Below, in pieces: positions 45,260-54,447 of a DNA stretch of 59,760 bases. The stretch is from an uncultured Paracoccaceae bacterium. Lineage in GTDB: Bacteria; Pseudomonadota; Alphaproteobacteria; Rhodobacterales; Rhodobacteraceae. The stretch spans positions 1-59,760 of the forward strand of contig CALKJA010000064.1 of NCBI GenBank assembly GCA_937995865.1. The letters run 5' to 3'. The notes under the pieces were generated by a model that ran no database searches, had not been told where the DNA came from, and saw only the letters and a program-made list of their open reading frames with translations. Each line of letters opens with the position of its first letter. The first letter of the stretch is position 1. A program made the translations under genes and the position numbers.

Positions 45260-45630
45260 GCGGCCTTGAGTTTACGCAGCAATGACGCGCTCGGTAGGAA
45301 AGTCCGGACTCCACAAGGCAACGGTGCCGGGTAATGCCCGGCGGGGGTAACCCCAGGGACAGCGCCACAGAGAACAGACTACCTGACCCCGGTCAGGAAA
45401 AGGTGAAACGGTGGGGTAAGAGCCCACCGCGCGAGCGGCAACGCAAGCGGCACGGCAAGCCCCACCGGGAGCAATGCCAAATAGGGACCGCGCGTCGCAA
45501 GACAGGGCTGCTTGAGCCCGAGCAGGTCCGGGTTGGCAGCTATAGCGCGTCTGGTAACAGGCGCGTCAGATGAATGGTCATCCATCCGCGTGGCAACACA
45601 CGGGGGACAGAATCCGGCTTACAGGCCATC
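45260..45630 (+). ncRNA. rnpB: RNase P RNA (type A)
   Basis: The catalytic RNA of ribonuclease P, which matures tRNA 5' ends. Conserved parts seen in order: GGAAAGTCCGGACTCCAC (from 45297), CACAGAGAACAGACTACC, GGTGAAACGGTGGGGTAAGAG, AATAGGGACC, and GACAGAATCCGGCTTAC (from 45606). The ends are placed where GGCCT at 45262 pairs with AGGCC near 45623 (P1), so they are uncertain by several bases. It lies between the amidase gene and a PAS gene. Confidence 0.93.
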
Positions 45631-45721
45631 CGCGCAAAAATAAAAATGGTTAACAGCGGGTTGTTTTTTGAAGGTCTGCGCTACCTGAAGTTTAAATGAG
45701 GAAAAATCGACAGGTGATAAA

Positions 45722-46105
45722 ATGCCCCAGGATGATCTCGTGACACATGCTATGCACCGACCACTTTCAGAACTGCGCGACAGTCCCGATTGTGTGAAGC
45801 TTCTCAATCGGTCCGGACGGATCAGTTTTATGGGCGAGCAGGGGCTTGCTGCCATGGAACTGGACAGCCTGTCCGACGTGGTGGGCAAGCAATGGTGGGA
45901 CTTCTGGCCAGCAAAGCAGGGTGCAGTGCTGAAGCAAAGGTTTGAGGCCGCACTGACCGGCGAAGTGCAGCAGTTTCAGTTGATGCGCACGATGGCACAG
46001 GGGGGGCAACAGACGTGGACGGTAACACTTTCGGCAGTGCCCGGACTGGATGGGGCGGTAACGTCTGTCCTTGCAGTGTCGCAGGACGTCACGCAAGTTC
46101 CCTAA
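45722..46105 (+). CDS. single PAS domain protein
   Basis: A 127-aa protein made of one PAS fold (residues about 15-125), with VVGKQWWDFWPAKQGAVLKQRFEAAL and a closing SVLAVSQDVTQ. No output domain is present, so it may act as an adaptor or a sensor by protein contact. A CAGGTGATAAA site precedes ATG 45722. It lies 92 bases after rnpB and 105 bases before rpmG. Confidence 0.82.
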   Translation: MPQDDLVTHAMHRPLSELRDSPDCVKLLNRSGRISFMGEQGLAAMELDSLSDVVGKQWWDFWPAKQGAVLKQRFEAALTGEVQQFQLMRTMAQGGQQTWTVTLSAVPGLDGAVTSVLAVSQDVTQVP

Positions 46106-46210
46106 ATACCCTGCTTTGCGGTTGACTCGGCGCTGCGCACGCGTAAAAGGCAGCTTCAATGATATGAATGCGACGTGCCTTGACCGGCCCGCACCCAGGA
46201 GAGATGAGAT

Positions 46211-46378
46211 ATGGCGAAGCCAACCACCATCAAGATCCGCCTGAACTCCACCGCGGGGACCGGGCATTTCTACGTGACAAAGAAGAACGCGCGCACGATG
46301 ACGGAAAAGATGGTCATCAAAAAGTATGACCCCGTCGTGCGCAAGCACGTGGAATACAAAGAAGGCAAGATCAAGTAA
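46211..46378 (+). CDS. rpmG: 50S ribosomal protein L33
   Basis: L33 (55 aa) of the large ribosomal subunit, beginning [20 protein letters not shown] and ending with [19 protein letters not shown]. This version lacks the CxxC zinc pairs, as in most alphaproteobacterial L33. The AGGAGAGATGAG site precedes the ATG. It is followed by an intrinsic terminator. Confidence 0.97.
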   Translation: MAKPTTIKIRLNSTAGTGHFYVTKKNARTMTEKMVIKKYDPVVRKHVEYKEGKIK

Positions 46379-46402
46379 CTGATCGCCCTTTGGGACAGTA
46401 CC

Positions 46403-46429
46403 AAGGCCGCGCCCCACGCGCGGCCTTTT
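46403..46429 (+). terminator. intrinsic terminator after rpmG
   Basis: Arms AAGGCCGCG and CGCGGCCTT form a nine-base-pair stem with a short C-rich loop, ending in TTTT. It lies 24 bases after the rpmG stop and directly before the convergent MAPEG gene, so it may serve both. Confidence 0.85.
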
Positions 46430-46435
46430 GCGTTG

Positions 46436-46834
46436 TCAGGACAGCAACGTGAATAGCAATGCACCAATCAGCCCGACCTGGGCTGCCAACGTCATCAGCA
46501 TGCCGTAAAAGCGTAGCCGCCAGGACAGGCCATGCACGGCAAAGTAGAGGCCATGCGTCACACGGCCAAAGACGAACACGGCTGCTACCGTGCAGAGCAA
46601 CGGGAAGGGCGCGCCTTGCAATTCGTTTATGGCAAGCATGATCAGCCCAAGCGGGATTTGCTCTGATGCATTGGCCTGACCCCGTATCGCCTTGGTCAGG
46701 ATGCGGTCGTCATTGTCACCCAGAACCACCCCGTCCCTGCGACGTATTGTGATGACCCGGACGGTCAGGACCAGATGCAGGCAAGCCAGGACGACGGCTG
46801 CGAGGCTGGTGATCGGAAGCATGATTTCGGGCAA
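46436..46834 (-). CDS. MAPEG family membrane protein
   Basis: A 132-aa four-helix membrane protein. The family features RGQANASEQIPLGLIML and FGRVTHGLYF fit MAPEG proteins, which include glutathione S-transferase-like membrane enzymes; bacterial functions are mostly unproven. It may start at TTG 46834 (with a weak AGAG site) or ATG 46822. It is convergent with rpmG. Confidence 0.85.
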   Translation of the reverse strand: MPEIMLPITSLAAVVLACLHLVLTVRVITIRRRDGVVLGDNDDRILTKAIRGQANASEQIPLGLIMLAINELQGAPFPLLCTVAAVFVFGRVTHGLYFAVHGLSWRLRFYGMLMTLAAQVGLIGALLFTLLS

Positions 46835-47219
46835 GGGTTACTCTTCTCGAATAGGACGATTGGGTTATTTCTTGCACGCCGTCACAAAAATGCAAAGGCA
46901 TCGGTTCTTTTGCCGTCAAGTATTGGATCCAATTGGCCAGGAAAAAAAATGACAGGTCCGACGCACCCATTTCTCCGTGAACGGCGGGCCTGGATGAAGC
47001 TAAAAATATGATAAGGAACAGTATCTTGTCTTATTGGAACGTATTTGGATGACTTATTCATCCCCAGAATACCGGGCCCGCCCTTTCTGGCCACAGAAAA
47101 AACACCCAATTTCCACATCAGCCCCCGAGAAATGAATTTACCATGATAGGTGTGCTGGCGATGCGATTGTTTGTGCGCTAGGTCTTGATAAAAATTCTGA
47201 AGAACAAGGGAGATTATAA
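46835..47219 (+). other. non-coding, A/T-richer spacer before the flavin oxidase gene
   Basis: This 385-bp stretch looks richer in A/T than its surroundings. It contains a small inverted repeat GGATGA-CTTAT-TCATCC (47047-47063) and a TTGGATCCAA palindrome near 46924-46933. A minus-strand open frame of 145 codons exists here (46882-47319) but has no recognisable domain and no good ribosome site. The promoters for both divergent flanking genes should lie here; I could not place them. Confidence 0.6.
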
Positions 47220-48734
47220 ATGCTTTGGTATGACAGCAGAGACTGGCCCGTTGCCAGGGTGGCGCCCAAAACCGCGATACCCGGTGTGCCAAAACCTCTA
47301 CCCGCAGAATATGTGACATTGCTGCGGAACGGTATCAGCGGACAGGTGATCATGCCGGGTGATCCAGATTATGATCAGGCGCGGCATGTCTCAAATCCGC
47401 TTTTCAACAATTTCCCTTCGGCCATCATCATGTGTGAAACCAATGATGATGTGGCCTTGTGCCTTCAGGTTGCGCGTGACAGCAAATTCCCGACGGTGGC
47501 GCGGTCCGGTGGGCACAGCACCGCCGGGTTTTCCTCGATCACCGATGGGATCATCATCAACATCAATCGGATGAATTCAGTCACAATCGCCGACGACAGG
47601 AAAAGCGTTCTTGTGGGTGTCGGCTGCAATTTCGGTGCGCTGAATGCCGCACTTGAGCCCGATAATCTGCATATGCCCGGCGGGGCCTGCCCGGATGTCT
47701 GTGTTGGTGGCTACATGCAGGGTGGCGGCTACGGTTTTACCGCGCGCATCTTTGGGCTGAATTGCGATCAGGCCATCGAAGCCGAGATCATGCTGACGGA
47801 TGGCTCCGTAAAATGGGTCAGCCCTGACAATGACAAGGACCTGTTCCGCGCATTGCTTGGCGGTACCGGCAGCAACTTTGGTGTGCTGCTGCAAGTGCGC
47901 TTCAAGCTGCAGCAAAGTGCTGTTTTTGCGGGGTTTTCCATCCGCTGGGATATGAGCACGGATGACGGGCAACGGGACGCGTCCAAGGCGCTGAATTGGC
48001 TGCAATGCAACTTCATCAAGGATGGCGCCGCCAAGAAACTTGGCTATCAGATGATCTGGGTCTTTGAGGGACCCGAGGGGCAGCCGCGCAAGCCCTATCT
48101 GCTGATGCGGGGCATGCACCACGGCACCTCTGTCGAAATGATGGATCTGCTGGCCCCGGTGCTGGATCTTGATGGGGCGCAGTTGGAGTACATGTTCGCG
48201 CCGATGCAGTATTCAGGTCTGAACAAAATCCTGTTGACCACGCCTTTCGAAGTGCCGCAGTTCCCGCCAAACGTGACAAGCCCGCCGCCCGAGAACAAGC
48301 TGAGCCGGATCATTTCGCGGGTGCTTGAGCCATCTGAATGGCTGCAGTTGATCCACTTGTTCCTGCAAACACCCAACGACTTCACCACAATCGCCATGGA
48401 AATCTATGGTGGTGCCATCGGGGACGTCGATTTTGACAAAACAGTTTTCGTACATCGTTACGCCTACTGCGATACATTCTGCGATGTGTTCTGGCAAAGT
48501 GAGGAAGAACGGCCCAAAGCGGAAGCGTTCATCGCCAAATGGCGCGAAACGATCGAACAATTCTGGGATGGTGGCGTGTATCAGAATTACCCTGAACTGG
48601 GCGACAAAAAATATGCCGAACACTATTGGGGACCGGAAATCTATGAATTCCTTTGTGGGATAAAGGAAAAATACGACCCCGACCACGTTTTGCGGTTCCC
48701 GCAGGGCGTCGGTATCAAGAAGTATCCGGGGTAG
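47220..48734 (+). CDS. berberine-bridge-type FAD-linked oxidase
   Basis: A 504-aa BBE-like oxidase: an FAD-binding PCMH domain (residues about 65-240) and a C-terminal BBE tail (YPELGDKKYAEHYWG and DPDHVLRFPQGV). His99 in RSGGHS and Cys157 in GGACPDV are the positions that carry bicovalent FAD in this family. Family members oxidise sugars, alkaloids or other alcohols/amines with O2. An AGGGAG site precedes ATG 47220. The cyclase gene starts 15 bases after its stop, so the two form one unit. No signal peptide is seen. Confidence 0.92.
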   Translation: MLWYDSRDWPVARVAPKTAIPGVPKPLPAEYVTLLRNGISGQVIMPGDPDYDQARHVSNPLFNNFPSAIIMCETNDDVALCLQVARDSKFPTVARSGGHSTAGFSSITDGIIININRMNSVTIADDRKSVLVGVGCNFGALNAALEPDNLHMPGGACPDVCVGGYMQGGGYGFTARIFGLNCDQAIEAEIMLTDGSVKWVSPDNDKDLFRALLGGTGSNFGVLLQVRFKLQQSAVFAGFSIRWDMSTDDGQRDASKALNWLQCNFIKDGAAKKLGYQMIWVFEGPEGQPRKPYLLMRGMHHGTSVEMMDLLAPVLDLDGAQLEYMFAPMQYSGLNKILLTTPFEVPQFPPNVTSPPPENKLSRIISRVLEPSEWLQLIHLFLQTPNDFTTIAMEIYGGAIGDVDFDKTVFVHRYAYCDTFCDVFWQSEEERPKAEAFIAKWRETIEQFWDGGVYQNYPELGDKKYAEHYWGPEIYEFLCGIKEKYDPDHVLRFPQGVGIKKYPG

Positions 48735-48749
48735 GACCACCGAACAGCA

Positions 48750-51713
48750 ATGCAACGCATACAAGGTCAGACAATCGGCGATTGGCTCGATGGTGTTGGA
48801 CTGGGCGAATATACCGCCCGGTTCACCGCCGCTGATGTTGACCTTGAGGTGTTGCCGCATCTGACGGACAGTGACCTCAAGGAACTTGGGGTTGGCTCGC
48901 TTGGTCATCGACGCAAGATCATGCACGCGCTCAAACAACCTGTTGAGCCGCGCGGCGATGTTCAGGTGGCCGAGAAACGCTTTATCACAGTGTTGTTCTG
49001 CGACATCGTGGGATCAACCGCGCTGTCCCAGACCCTGGATGCGGAAACATTCAGCGAAATACTGGGCCGCTTTCATACCCGCGTTGCACAGACCGCCGAA
49101 ACCTTTGGCGGGCATGTAGCCCAGTTTCTGGGCGACGGCGCGCTGATCTATTTCGGCAGCCCGACCCCGCTTGAGGATGCGGCCGCAAGCGCGGCTTTCA
49201 CCGCATTGCGGTTGCCGTCCGACGTCCGCGATGTGGCCGGGGCAGATGGCCCGCCAATTGACGTGCGGATCGGTATCTCCAGCGGTCTGGTTGTGGTTGA
49301 TGCACAACTGAGCGGCGACTGGCTCGCCGTTGGACAAACCGTGCATCTGGCATCCCGGTTGCAGGCCGAGGCAGCCCCGGGCGAAGTCGTCATTTCGAAC
49401 ACAACGGCAGCGCTGCTGCGCCGACAGTTTGATGTGACGCATATCGCGACAAAACCCTTGAAGGGCATAGCCGAACCCAGTGCGCTCTACAGATTGGGGG
49501 GAGAGCTGTTTCTGACCCCCGGCGGCGGTGCAAGGCAACAGGGGGCACAGCCAAAATTCGTCAACAGGGTCAAAGAGCTTGAGCAGGTAAACGCCCAATG
49601 GGAGATTGCAAAGTCCGGCGGTAACGCGGCAATGCTGATCACCGGCGAGGCCGGGATCGGCAAGTCCAGGTTGATCGCGGAAATTCTCGACGGCTGGGCC
49701 CGGGCCAACGCCCATATCAAGCGCTACGCCTGTTCGCCTATCGGGACGTCCGTGCCGTTTTTCGCATTTATCCGACCATTGCAGCAGGCCATTGCAGACG
49801 GTGATGCCGATGCCACATCGGTGCTTGCGCATCTGGAAGCAACCAGCTTTGCCTCGCAGCAGGAACGCCGCGACAACCGGCGCAGCAGCCTGCAGGAACT
49901 GACCGCGTATCTCAATCGCACAGAAGCTGCCGAACCGTATGTACTGCTGATCGAAGACATACAATGGGCGGATCCTTCAACCCGCGAAGTGCTGGCCGAT
50001 CTGCAGCGATCAGACACGGCACATCGATTGCTGCTGCTGACGTCCCGCGACGCTGACGAGGTGGACCATCTGCACCCGGATGCGCAAGCCGTGCATATTG
50101 ACCTCAAACCACTGTCTTTCCAGCATACATGCGACATCATTCGCGACTGGCTGAATGCCGTTGCGGGCTGGGAAGACCTGATTACTCCCTTGGCGAAACG
50201 GGCGGATGGTATCCCGATTTTCGCCGAAGAGCTCGCCAATGAAATGCGTCTGCGCAAGGACATCGGGGCAGAGCAGGACGCGGTCAGCATCCCTTTCAGT
50301 TTGCAGCAAAGCCTGCAGGCCAGGATACACCGCCTGCAGGTTGGGCGGCCCCTGTTGCGCCTCGCGTCGTCGCTTGCGCGTGTCAGCCCAATCCACATCC
50401 TGCGCGAACTTTGGGATTTCGAGGCATCATTTGATGCCGCAGTGGCGGAACTGGAACAATCCGGCCTTGCCCATCTGATCGCAGGCGGGCCACATGATCC
50501 TGACGGCTTGCTGGAAATCAAACACCAGATGGTGCGCGAATGCGCCTATGATATGATCCTTGCCCGGGACCGGATCCGCATTCACACCGCCATTGTAACC
50601 GTGCTGGAAGGACCGGCAGGCAGCAATCTGAACGCTGCCTTGATCGCCGAGCAGGTTGAACGCAGCGGGCAGCATCGGCGGGCTGCCGAAAGATGGGTTG
50701 ATGCAGGCCGGTTGGCGGCGGCGCAGTCTGCCGATGCGGAAGCCGTAACGCTTTATCGTCGTGCCCTGGCGCTGGTCCCCCTGATACCGGACAAAGACTG
50801 GGCCCTGACCTTTGAAATCGAAACGACGTTGGCGCTTTATCCGGTTCAGATCGGGGCCGAGGGGTATAACGCGGCCCGTCATGATCTGGCGGAACTGCTT
50901 GATCGACTTGTGGATCAACATGAAGACGCCGATCAGATTATGACGGGCATGTTCTATCAGTGGCTGCATCTGCTGGCGCAGGGTGATATCGCGCTGTCCT
51001 ATGATCTTGTCGAAAGTATCCCGCCGATTGCCGGGTCGCAAAGCGGCGAGGTTCTGCAAATGCTCCGGGACCGGATGGCCGGATCGACACTGATGTTTCT
51101 GGGCGATTTCCACGAAGCACGGGTCTGCCTGGAACGCATGGTCGCAACCTACAATGCCGACACCCACGCACCCGCATTGCTGAAGTTCGGGGCAACAGAC
51201 AATTATGTTACCGTTCTATGTTGCCTCGCCGCAATTGAAGCGCTGGACGGCACTGCGGCCACGACACATGCTGCGATTGACCGGGCACTGGATGCAGCAG
51301 AGGAAGGCGGGCATGTTCATACGATGTGTCATTCGCTCACCTTTGGAGTGGGACTGCCTGCGATTATTGTCCAGGACTGGGATCGCCTGCGGTTGGCTGC
51401 AACACGATTGGCGGAACTTGCCACGGCACGTGACCTGTTGCTCTGGCGGCATTTCGGTGCGGTCCTGCAGGGCATACTGATGGTTGCCCAAGGTGATCAC
51501 AGCAACGGGGACAAGACCTACGACATGGGCCAGGCCGGATTACATGAGCAGGGGTTTCACTTTATGACACCCACCTTTGATACGCTGCGTGAAGCGGCGC
51601 GCGCCATGACACAGCAGCCTGATGCACTGGTGCTGGCCGACCTGGAACGCAAACTCAACACCGGTGAGCGCTGGCTCGTGCCGCTGTGCCGGTCCCTCAA
51701 AGCTTCACAATAA
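48750..51713 (+). CDS. SAM-domain class III nucleotide cyclase with AAA ATPase and helical repeats
   Basis: A 987-aa signalling protein: a SAM domain (residues 5-62), a class III adenylate/guanylate cyclase domain (about 75-245), an ATPase with Walker A GEAGIGKS (299-306) and Walker B LLIEDIQWAD (399-408), and a C-terminal helical TPR-like region (about 640-980). Metal aspartates Asp85 (CDIVGST) and Asp129 (GDG) are kept, but the Asn expected in the transition-state motif is His199 (VHLASR). It probably makes cyclic AMP or GMP in response to a partner or ligand. It ends in a nine-base overlap with the convergent iolG gene. Confidence 0.93.
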   Translation: MQRIQGQTIGDWLDGVGLGEYTARFTAADVDLEVLPHLTDSDLKELGVGSLGHRRKIMHALKQPVEPRGDVQVAEKRFITVLFCDIVGSTALSQTLDAETFSEILGRFHTRVAQTAETFGGHVAQFLGDGALIYFGSPTPLEDAAASAAFTALRLPSDVRDVAGADGPPIDVRIGISSGLVVVDAQLSGDWLAVGQTVHLASRLQAEAAPGEVVISNTTAALLRRQFDVTHIATKPLKGIAEPSALYRLGGELFLTPGGGARQQGAQPKFVNRVKELEQVNAQWEIAKSGGNAAMLITGEAGIGKSRLIAEILDGWARANAHIKRYACSPIGTSVPFFAFIRPLQQAIADGDADATSVLAHLEATSFASQQERRDNRRSSLQELTAYLNRTEAAEPYVLLIEDIQWADPSTREVLADLQRSDTAHRLLLLTSRDADEVDHLHPDAQAVHIDLKPLSFQHTCDIIRDWLNAVAGWEDLITPLAKRADGIPIFAEELANEMRLRKDIGAEQDAVSIPFSLQQSLQARIHRLQVGRPLLRLASSLARVSPIHILRELWDFEASFDAAVAELEQSGLAHLIAGGPHDPDGLLEIKHQMVRECAYDMILARDRIRIHTAIVTVLEGPAGSNLNAALIAEQVERSGQHRRAAERWVDAGRLAAAQSADAEAVTLYRRALALVPLIPDKDWALTFEIETTLALYPVQIGAEGYNAARHDLAELLDRLVDQHEDADQIMTGMFYQWLHLLAQGDIALSYDLVESIPPIAGSQSGEVLQMLRDRMAGSTLMFLGDFHEARVCLERMVATYNADTHAPALLKFGATDNYVTVLCCLAAIEALDGTAATTHAAIDRALDAAEEGGHVHTMCHSLTFGVGLPAIIVQDWDRLRLAATRLAELATARDLLLWRHFGAVLQGILMVAQGDHSNGDKTYDMGQAGLHEQGFHFMTPTFDTLREAARAMTQQPDALVLADLERKLNTGERWLVPLCRSLKASQ

Positions 51714-52691
51714 GACTGGCGCACCCGTCTCCAGCGATGTGGATGCGGCATCTGCAAGAAGCTGCGCCTGTAACCCATCAGCAATACCAGGCAGAGGTGC
51801 CGTTCCGGCTTCCAATGCCGCCACGAAATGCGCAATCTCGGCGCTATAGGCCAGTTCATACCTTTCAAGGAAGAAATGCATCGCCGGCGCCCGCTGAAAC
51901 CCGGCCTCTGTGGCCATCTCAACAGTGTTTTCCAGCTTATTCTCGGCGCGTAGCATCCCCTTGGACCCATGCACCTCAATGCGTTGGTCATAGCCATAGC
52001 TGGCCCTGCGGGAATTCGAAATCTGGCAGATTTTTCCGCTGGCCGTGGTCAGCATCACGGCCGCCGTATCCACATCGCCCGCAGCCCCGATCGCCGGATC
52101 AACCAACGCAGAGCCTACCGCAAAGACCTGCACCGGCTCTTCCTGCAGCAAAAACCGCGCCATATCAAAATCATGGATCATCATATCACGGAATATCCCG
52201 CCCGAGCTTTCGATATAGCTGATCGGCGGCGGGGAAGGGTCCCGCGACAGGATCGTGACGATCTCAACATCGCCAATCTCACCTGCGGCAATGCGGGTCT
52301 GGATATTGGCAAAATTGGGATCAAAGCGGCGATTGAACGCAGTAAAAAACGCAACACCCGCGTCATCCACAGCCTTCATGCAGTCGCGAATGCGGTCAGC
52401 GGACATATCCACCGGCTTTTCGCAGAAAATCGCTTTGCCTGCGGCGGCTGCCGCACGGATCAGGTCAAAATGTGTATCAGTCGGCGTGCCGATAATAACC
52501 GCATCCACATCATCGCTGGCGATAATCGCGTCGCTGCTGCGCACCGCAGCACCTGTCTGTGCGGCAAGCGCGTCAGCCGCTTGCGGGAAGGCATCCGCCA
52601 CCGCAATCAGATGAGCGTTATCCAGCCGCGAAATCGCGCGTGCATGGACCTGCCCGATACGCCCACATCCTAAAAGTCCGATATTTATCAT
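51705..52691 (-). CDS. iolG: myo-inositol 2-dehydrogenase
   Basis: Gfo/Idh/MocA dehydrogenase (328 aa) that oxidises myo-inositol to 2-keto-myo-inositol. The NAD loop GLLGCGRIGQVHA is at the N-terminus, CEKPVD follows, and the FRDMMIHDFDMARFLL segment matches IolG. ATG 52691 with an AAAGGATAGA site is preferred over 52748, whose extra codons lie in iolJ. It is the last gene of the iol operon on this strand, and its end overlaps the convergent cyclase gene by nine bases. Confidence 0.92.
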   Translation of the reverse strand: MINIGLLGCGRIGQVHARAISRLDNAHLIAVADAFPQAADALAAQTGAAVRSSDAIIASDDVDAVIIGTPTDTHFDLIRAAAAAGKAIFCEKPVDMSADRIRDCMKAVDDAGVAFFTAFNRRFDPNFANIQTRIAAGEIGDVEIVTILSRDPSPPPISYIESSGGIFRDMMIHDFDMARFLLQEEPVQVFAVGSALVDPAIGAAGDVDTAAVMLTTASGKICQISNSRRASYGYDQRIEVHGSKGMLRAENKLENTVEMATEAGFQRAPAMHFFLERYELAYSAEIAHFVAALEAGTAPLPGIADGLQAQLLADAASTSLETGAPVLL

Positions 52692-52695
52692 TGAT

Positions 52696-53523
52696 CTATC
52701 CTTTGAATGCACGCAGGATCTGCCTGGCGGCGGCGACCAGCGGATCATGGGTTTCTTTCAGGATTTGCACCCTGTCAAAGCAGTCTGGATCGCTGTTTAC
52801 AGCCTCGCGCAGTGCGGTTCCAAAGGCCATGCGCAGCTCGGTTCCGATGTTGAATTTGCAAATGCTGGACCCTGTGGCAAGGACCATGCGCTGGGCCACA
52901 GGCACGCCTGATCCGCCATGAATAACCAAAGGGACGTCGGTCACAGCCTCAATCGCGTGAATGCGGGGCAGGTCCAGTCCGCCTTCTTTATCCTGCTGCA
53001 AATGCACATTCCCGACTGAGACCGCCATGGCATCAACCCCTGTCTCACAGGCAAATTGCGCGGCCTCCTCGGGGTCCGTCCCGGCAGAGCTTTCACCGTC
53101 GGCATAGCCCACAAAACCAATCTCACCTTCGCAGGAAATCCCTGCGGCATGGGCCATCTCGGCAATCGCGCGGGTCTGGGCGATGTTGTCGGCCAATGGC
53201 AAACGAGAGCCGTCAAACATCAGTGAAGTAAAGCCCGCGTCCAAGGCTTCGCGGCATTCCTCCACCGTATATCCATGGTCCAGATGAGCAACGACAGGTA
53301 CGCTGGCACCCTCGGCCAAATGGCGGAACATTTTGCCCAAAACCGGCAGTGGGGTGTGCGCACGGCAGGATGGGCCGGCCTGCAGGATCACCGGGCAATC
53401 CTCGGCCTCGGCAGCGGCCACGTAGGCGCGCATGTCTTCCCATCCCAGCGTGACCAACCCGGCCACCGCATAGCCGTTCTTCAATGCGGGCTGCAGCACC
53501 TCAGCAAGGGATACAAGTGGCAT
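52696..53523 (-). CDS. iolJ: class II aldolase, 6-phospho-5-dehydro-2-deoxygluconate aldolase type
   Basis: A 275-aa class II (zinc) fructose-bisphosphate-type aldolase. HLDHG holds zinc ligands near residue 81, SLMFDGSRLPLADNIAQT the next segment, and VIHGGSGVP the later ones. In the iol context it should split 6-phospho-5-dehydro-2-deoxygluconate into DHAP and malonic semialdehyde, the IolJ reaction. It precedes iolG by four bases. A palindrome sits in its 69-bp leader. Confidence 0.87.
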   Translation of the reverse strand: MPLVSLAEVLQPALKNGYAVAGLVTLGWEDMRAYVAAAEAEDCPVILQAGPSCRAHTPLPVLGKMFRHLAEGASVPVVAHLDHGYTVEECREALDAGFTSLMFDGSRLPLADNIAQTRAIAEMAHAAGISCEGEIGFVGYADGESSAGTDPEEAAQFACETGVDAMAVSVGNVHLQQDKEGGLDLPRIHAIEAVTDVPLVIHGGSGVPVAQRMVLATGSSICKFNIGTELRMAFGTALREAVNSDPDCFDRVQILKETHDPLVAAARQILRAFKG

Positions 53524-53555
53524 GATATTTCCAATTTTTTCACAGGTTGAGGTGT

Positions 53556-53577
53556 ATCAAATTTCCAGAAATTTGAT
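53556..53577 (-). promoter_or_regulatory. 22-bp palindrome between iolB and iolJ
   Basis: Perfect ten-base arms ATCAAATTTC and GAAATTTGAT around CA. It lies between the iolB stop (53593) and the iolJ start (53523). As RNA it gives an eight-base-pair stem with a six-base loop. It could be a protein-binding site or an mRNA processing or stability hairpin. Confidence 0.6.
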
Positions 53578-53592
53578 GGCGACCCGCAGGCG

Positions 53593-54435
53593 TCATTTGA
53601 ACTTTGCGATCATGTCTTTGATGCCCGGAATGGTTTCGATCTGATAGGCATGGGACGGTTGGAAATACTGGACCAGTGACCGCTGCGATAGCCCGCCCAG
53701 AATGGTAAAATAATACATCTGATAGCCAGGCAAGACGGCGCAGGGGTGATATCCATTATCCAGACAAATTGTTGAGCCATCGACGATATGATAGGCATCG
53801 CCAGCCTTGCCATCCTCGCGCTGCAGCATCTGCACACCGGACCCATGGTTGGGCTTGAAGCGGAAGTTATAGGTCTCGTCATGCCGGGTTTCCTGCGGCA
53901 GACGGTCGGTGTCATGTTTATGCGACGGAAAGCCGGACCAGCCGCCTTCACCGACGGTAAACAGCTCTGACACCAGCAAACGGCCAACCTTGTCGTGATA
54001 TTTGGTGCCCAGAATGTGCTTGATCTTGCGGTGGGTCTTGGTGTCGTCTGATCCATATTGCACCAGATCCAGGTCATCTGCGCGCACGTCAAAAGCGTCC
54101 AGAACCTTGTCATAGCGGGCACCGCAGATGAACACCTCGGCCTCGTCCGACACGCAAACCATCGTGGCTTTGGCGGCAACAGGGACATAGACACCTTCCG
54201 GCTCGCCGCCCCAGACGTCCTCGACCCGGTGACCCAGCGCGTCGGCCTTGAACCCTTCGATATCCACATCAACCGAGCCCGTGGCTGGCACGATGCAGGT
54301 CTCATAGCCGGGCACCGCATATTCAAACGCCTGCCCCTTTTTCAGTTTGACGATGTTGAAATAGTTCAGCGGAACGGTTGGGTCATCCACATCCACGATG
54401 GGCTTATTTTGGTTGTCATAAGGCGCGATATGCAT
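53593..54435 (-). CDS. iolB: 5-deoxy-glucuronate isomerase
   Basis: IolB (280 aa) converts 5-deoxy-glucuronate to 5-dehydro-2-deoxygluconate. It is a double cupin; the C-terminal metal cluster is formed by residues in FPSHKHDTDRLPQETRHDETYNF-like histidines and the DNGYHPC segment. Length fits. It follows iolC by 12 bases. Confidence 0.95.
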   Translation of the reverse strand: MHIAPYDNQNKPIVDVDDPTVPLNYFNIVKLKKGQAFEYAVPGYETCIVPATGSVDVDIEGFKADALGHRVEDVWGGEPEGVYVPVAAKATMVCVSDEAEVFICGARYDKVLDAFDVRADDLDLVQYGSDDTKTHRKIKHILGTKYHDKVGRLLVSELFTVGEGGWSGFPSHKHDTDRLPQETRHDETYNFRFKPNHGSGVQMLQREDGKAGDAYHIVDGSTICLDNGYHPCAVLPGYQMYYFTILGGLSQRSLVQYFQPSHAYQIETIPGIKDMIAKFK

Positions 54436-54447
54436 CGGTTTGGTCCT

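Noticed and set aside
46882-47319. 145-codon minus-strand frame in the spacer before the flavin oxidase
   Set aside because: Overlaps the oxidase start, no ribosome site, no domain; the spacer is better left as non-coding.
49014-49964. 316-codon minus-strand frame opposite the cyclase gene
   Set aside because: Shadow of the cyclase-ATPase coding strand, without domain similarity.
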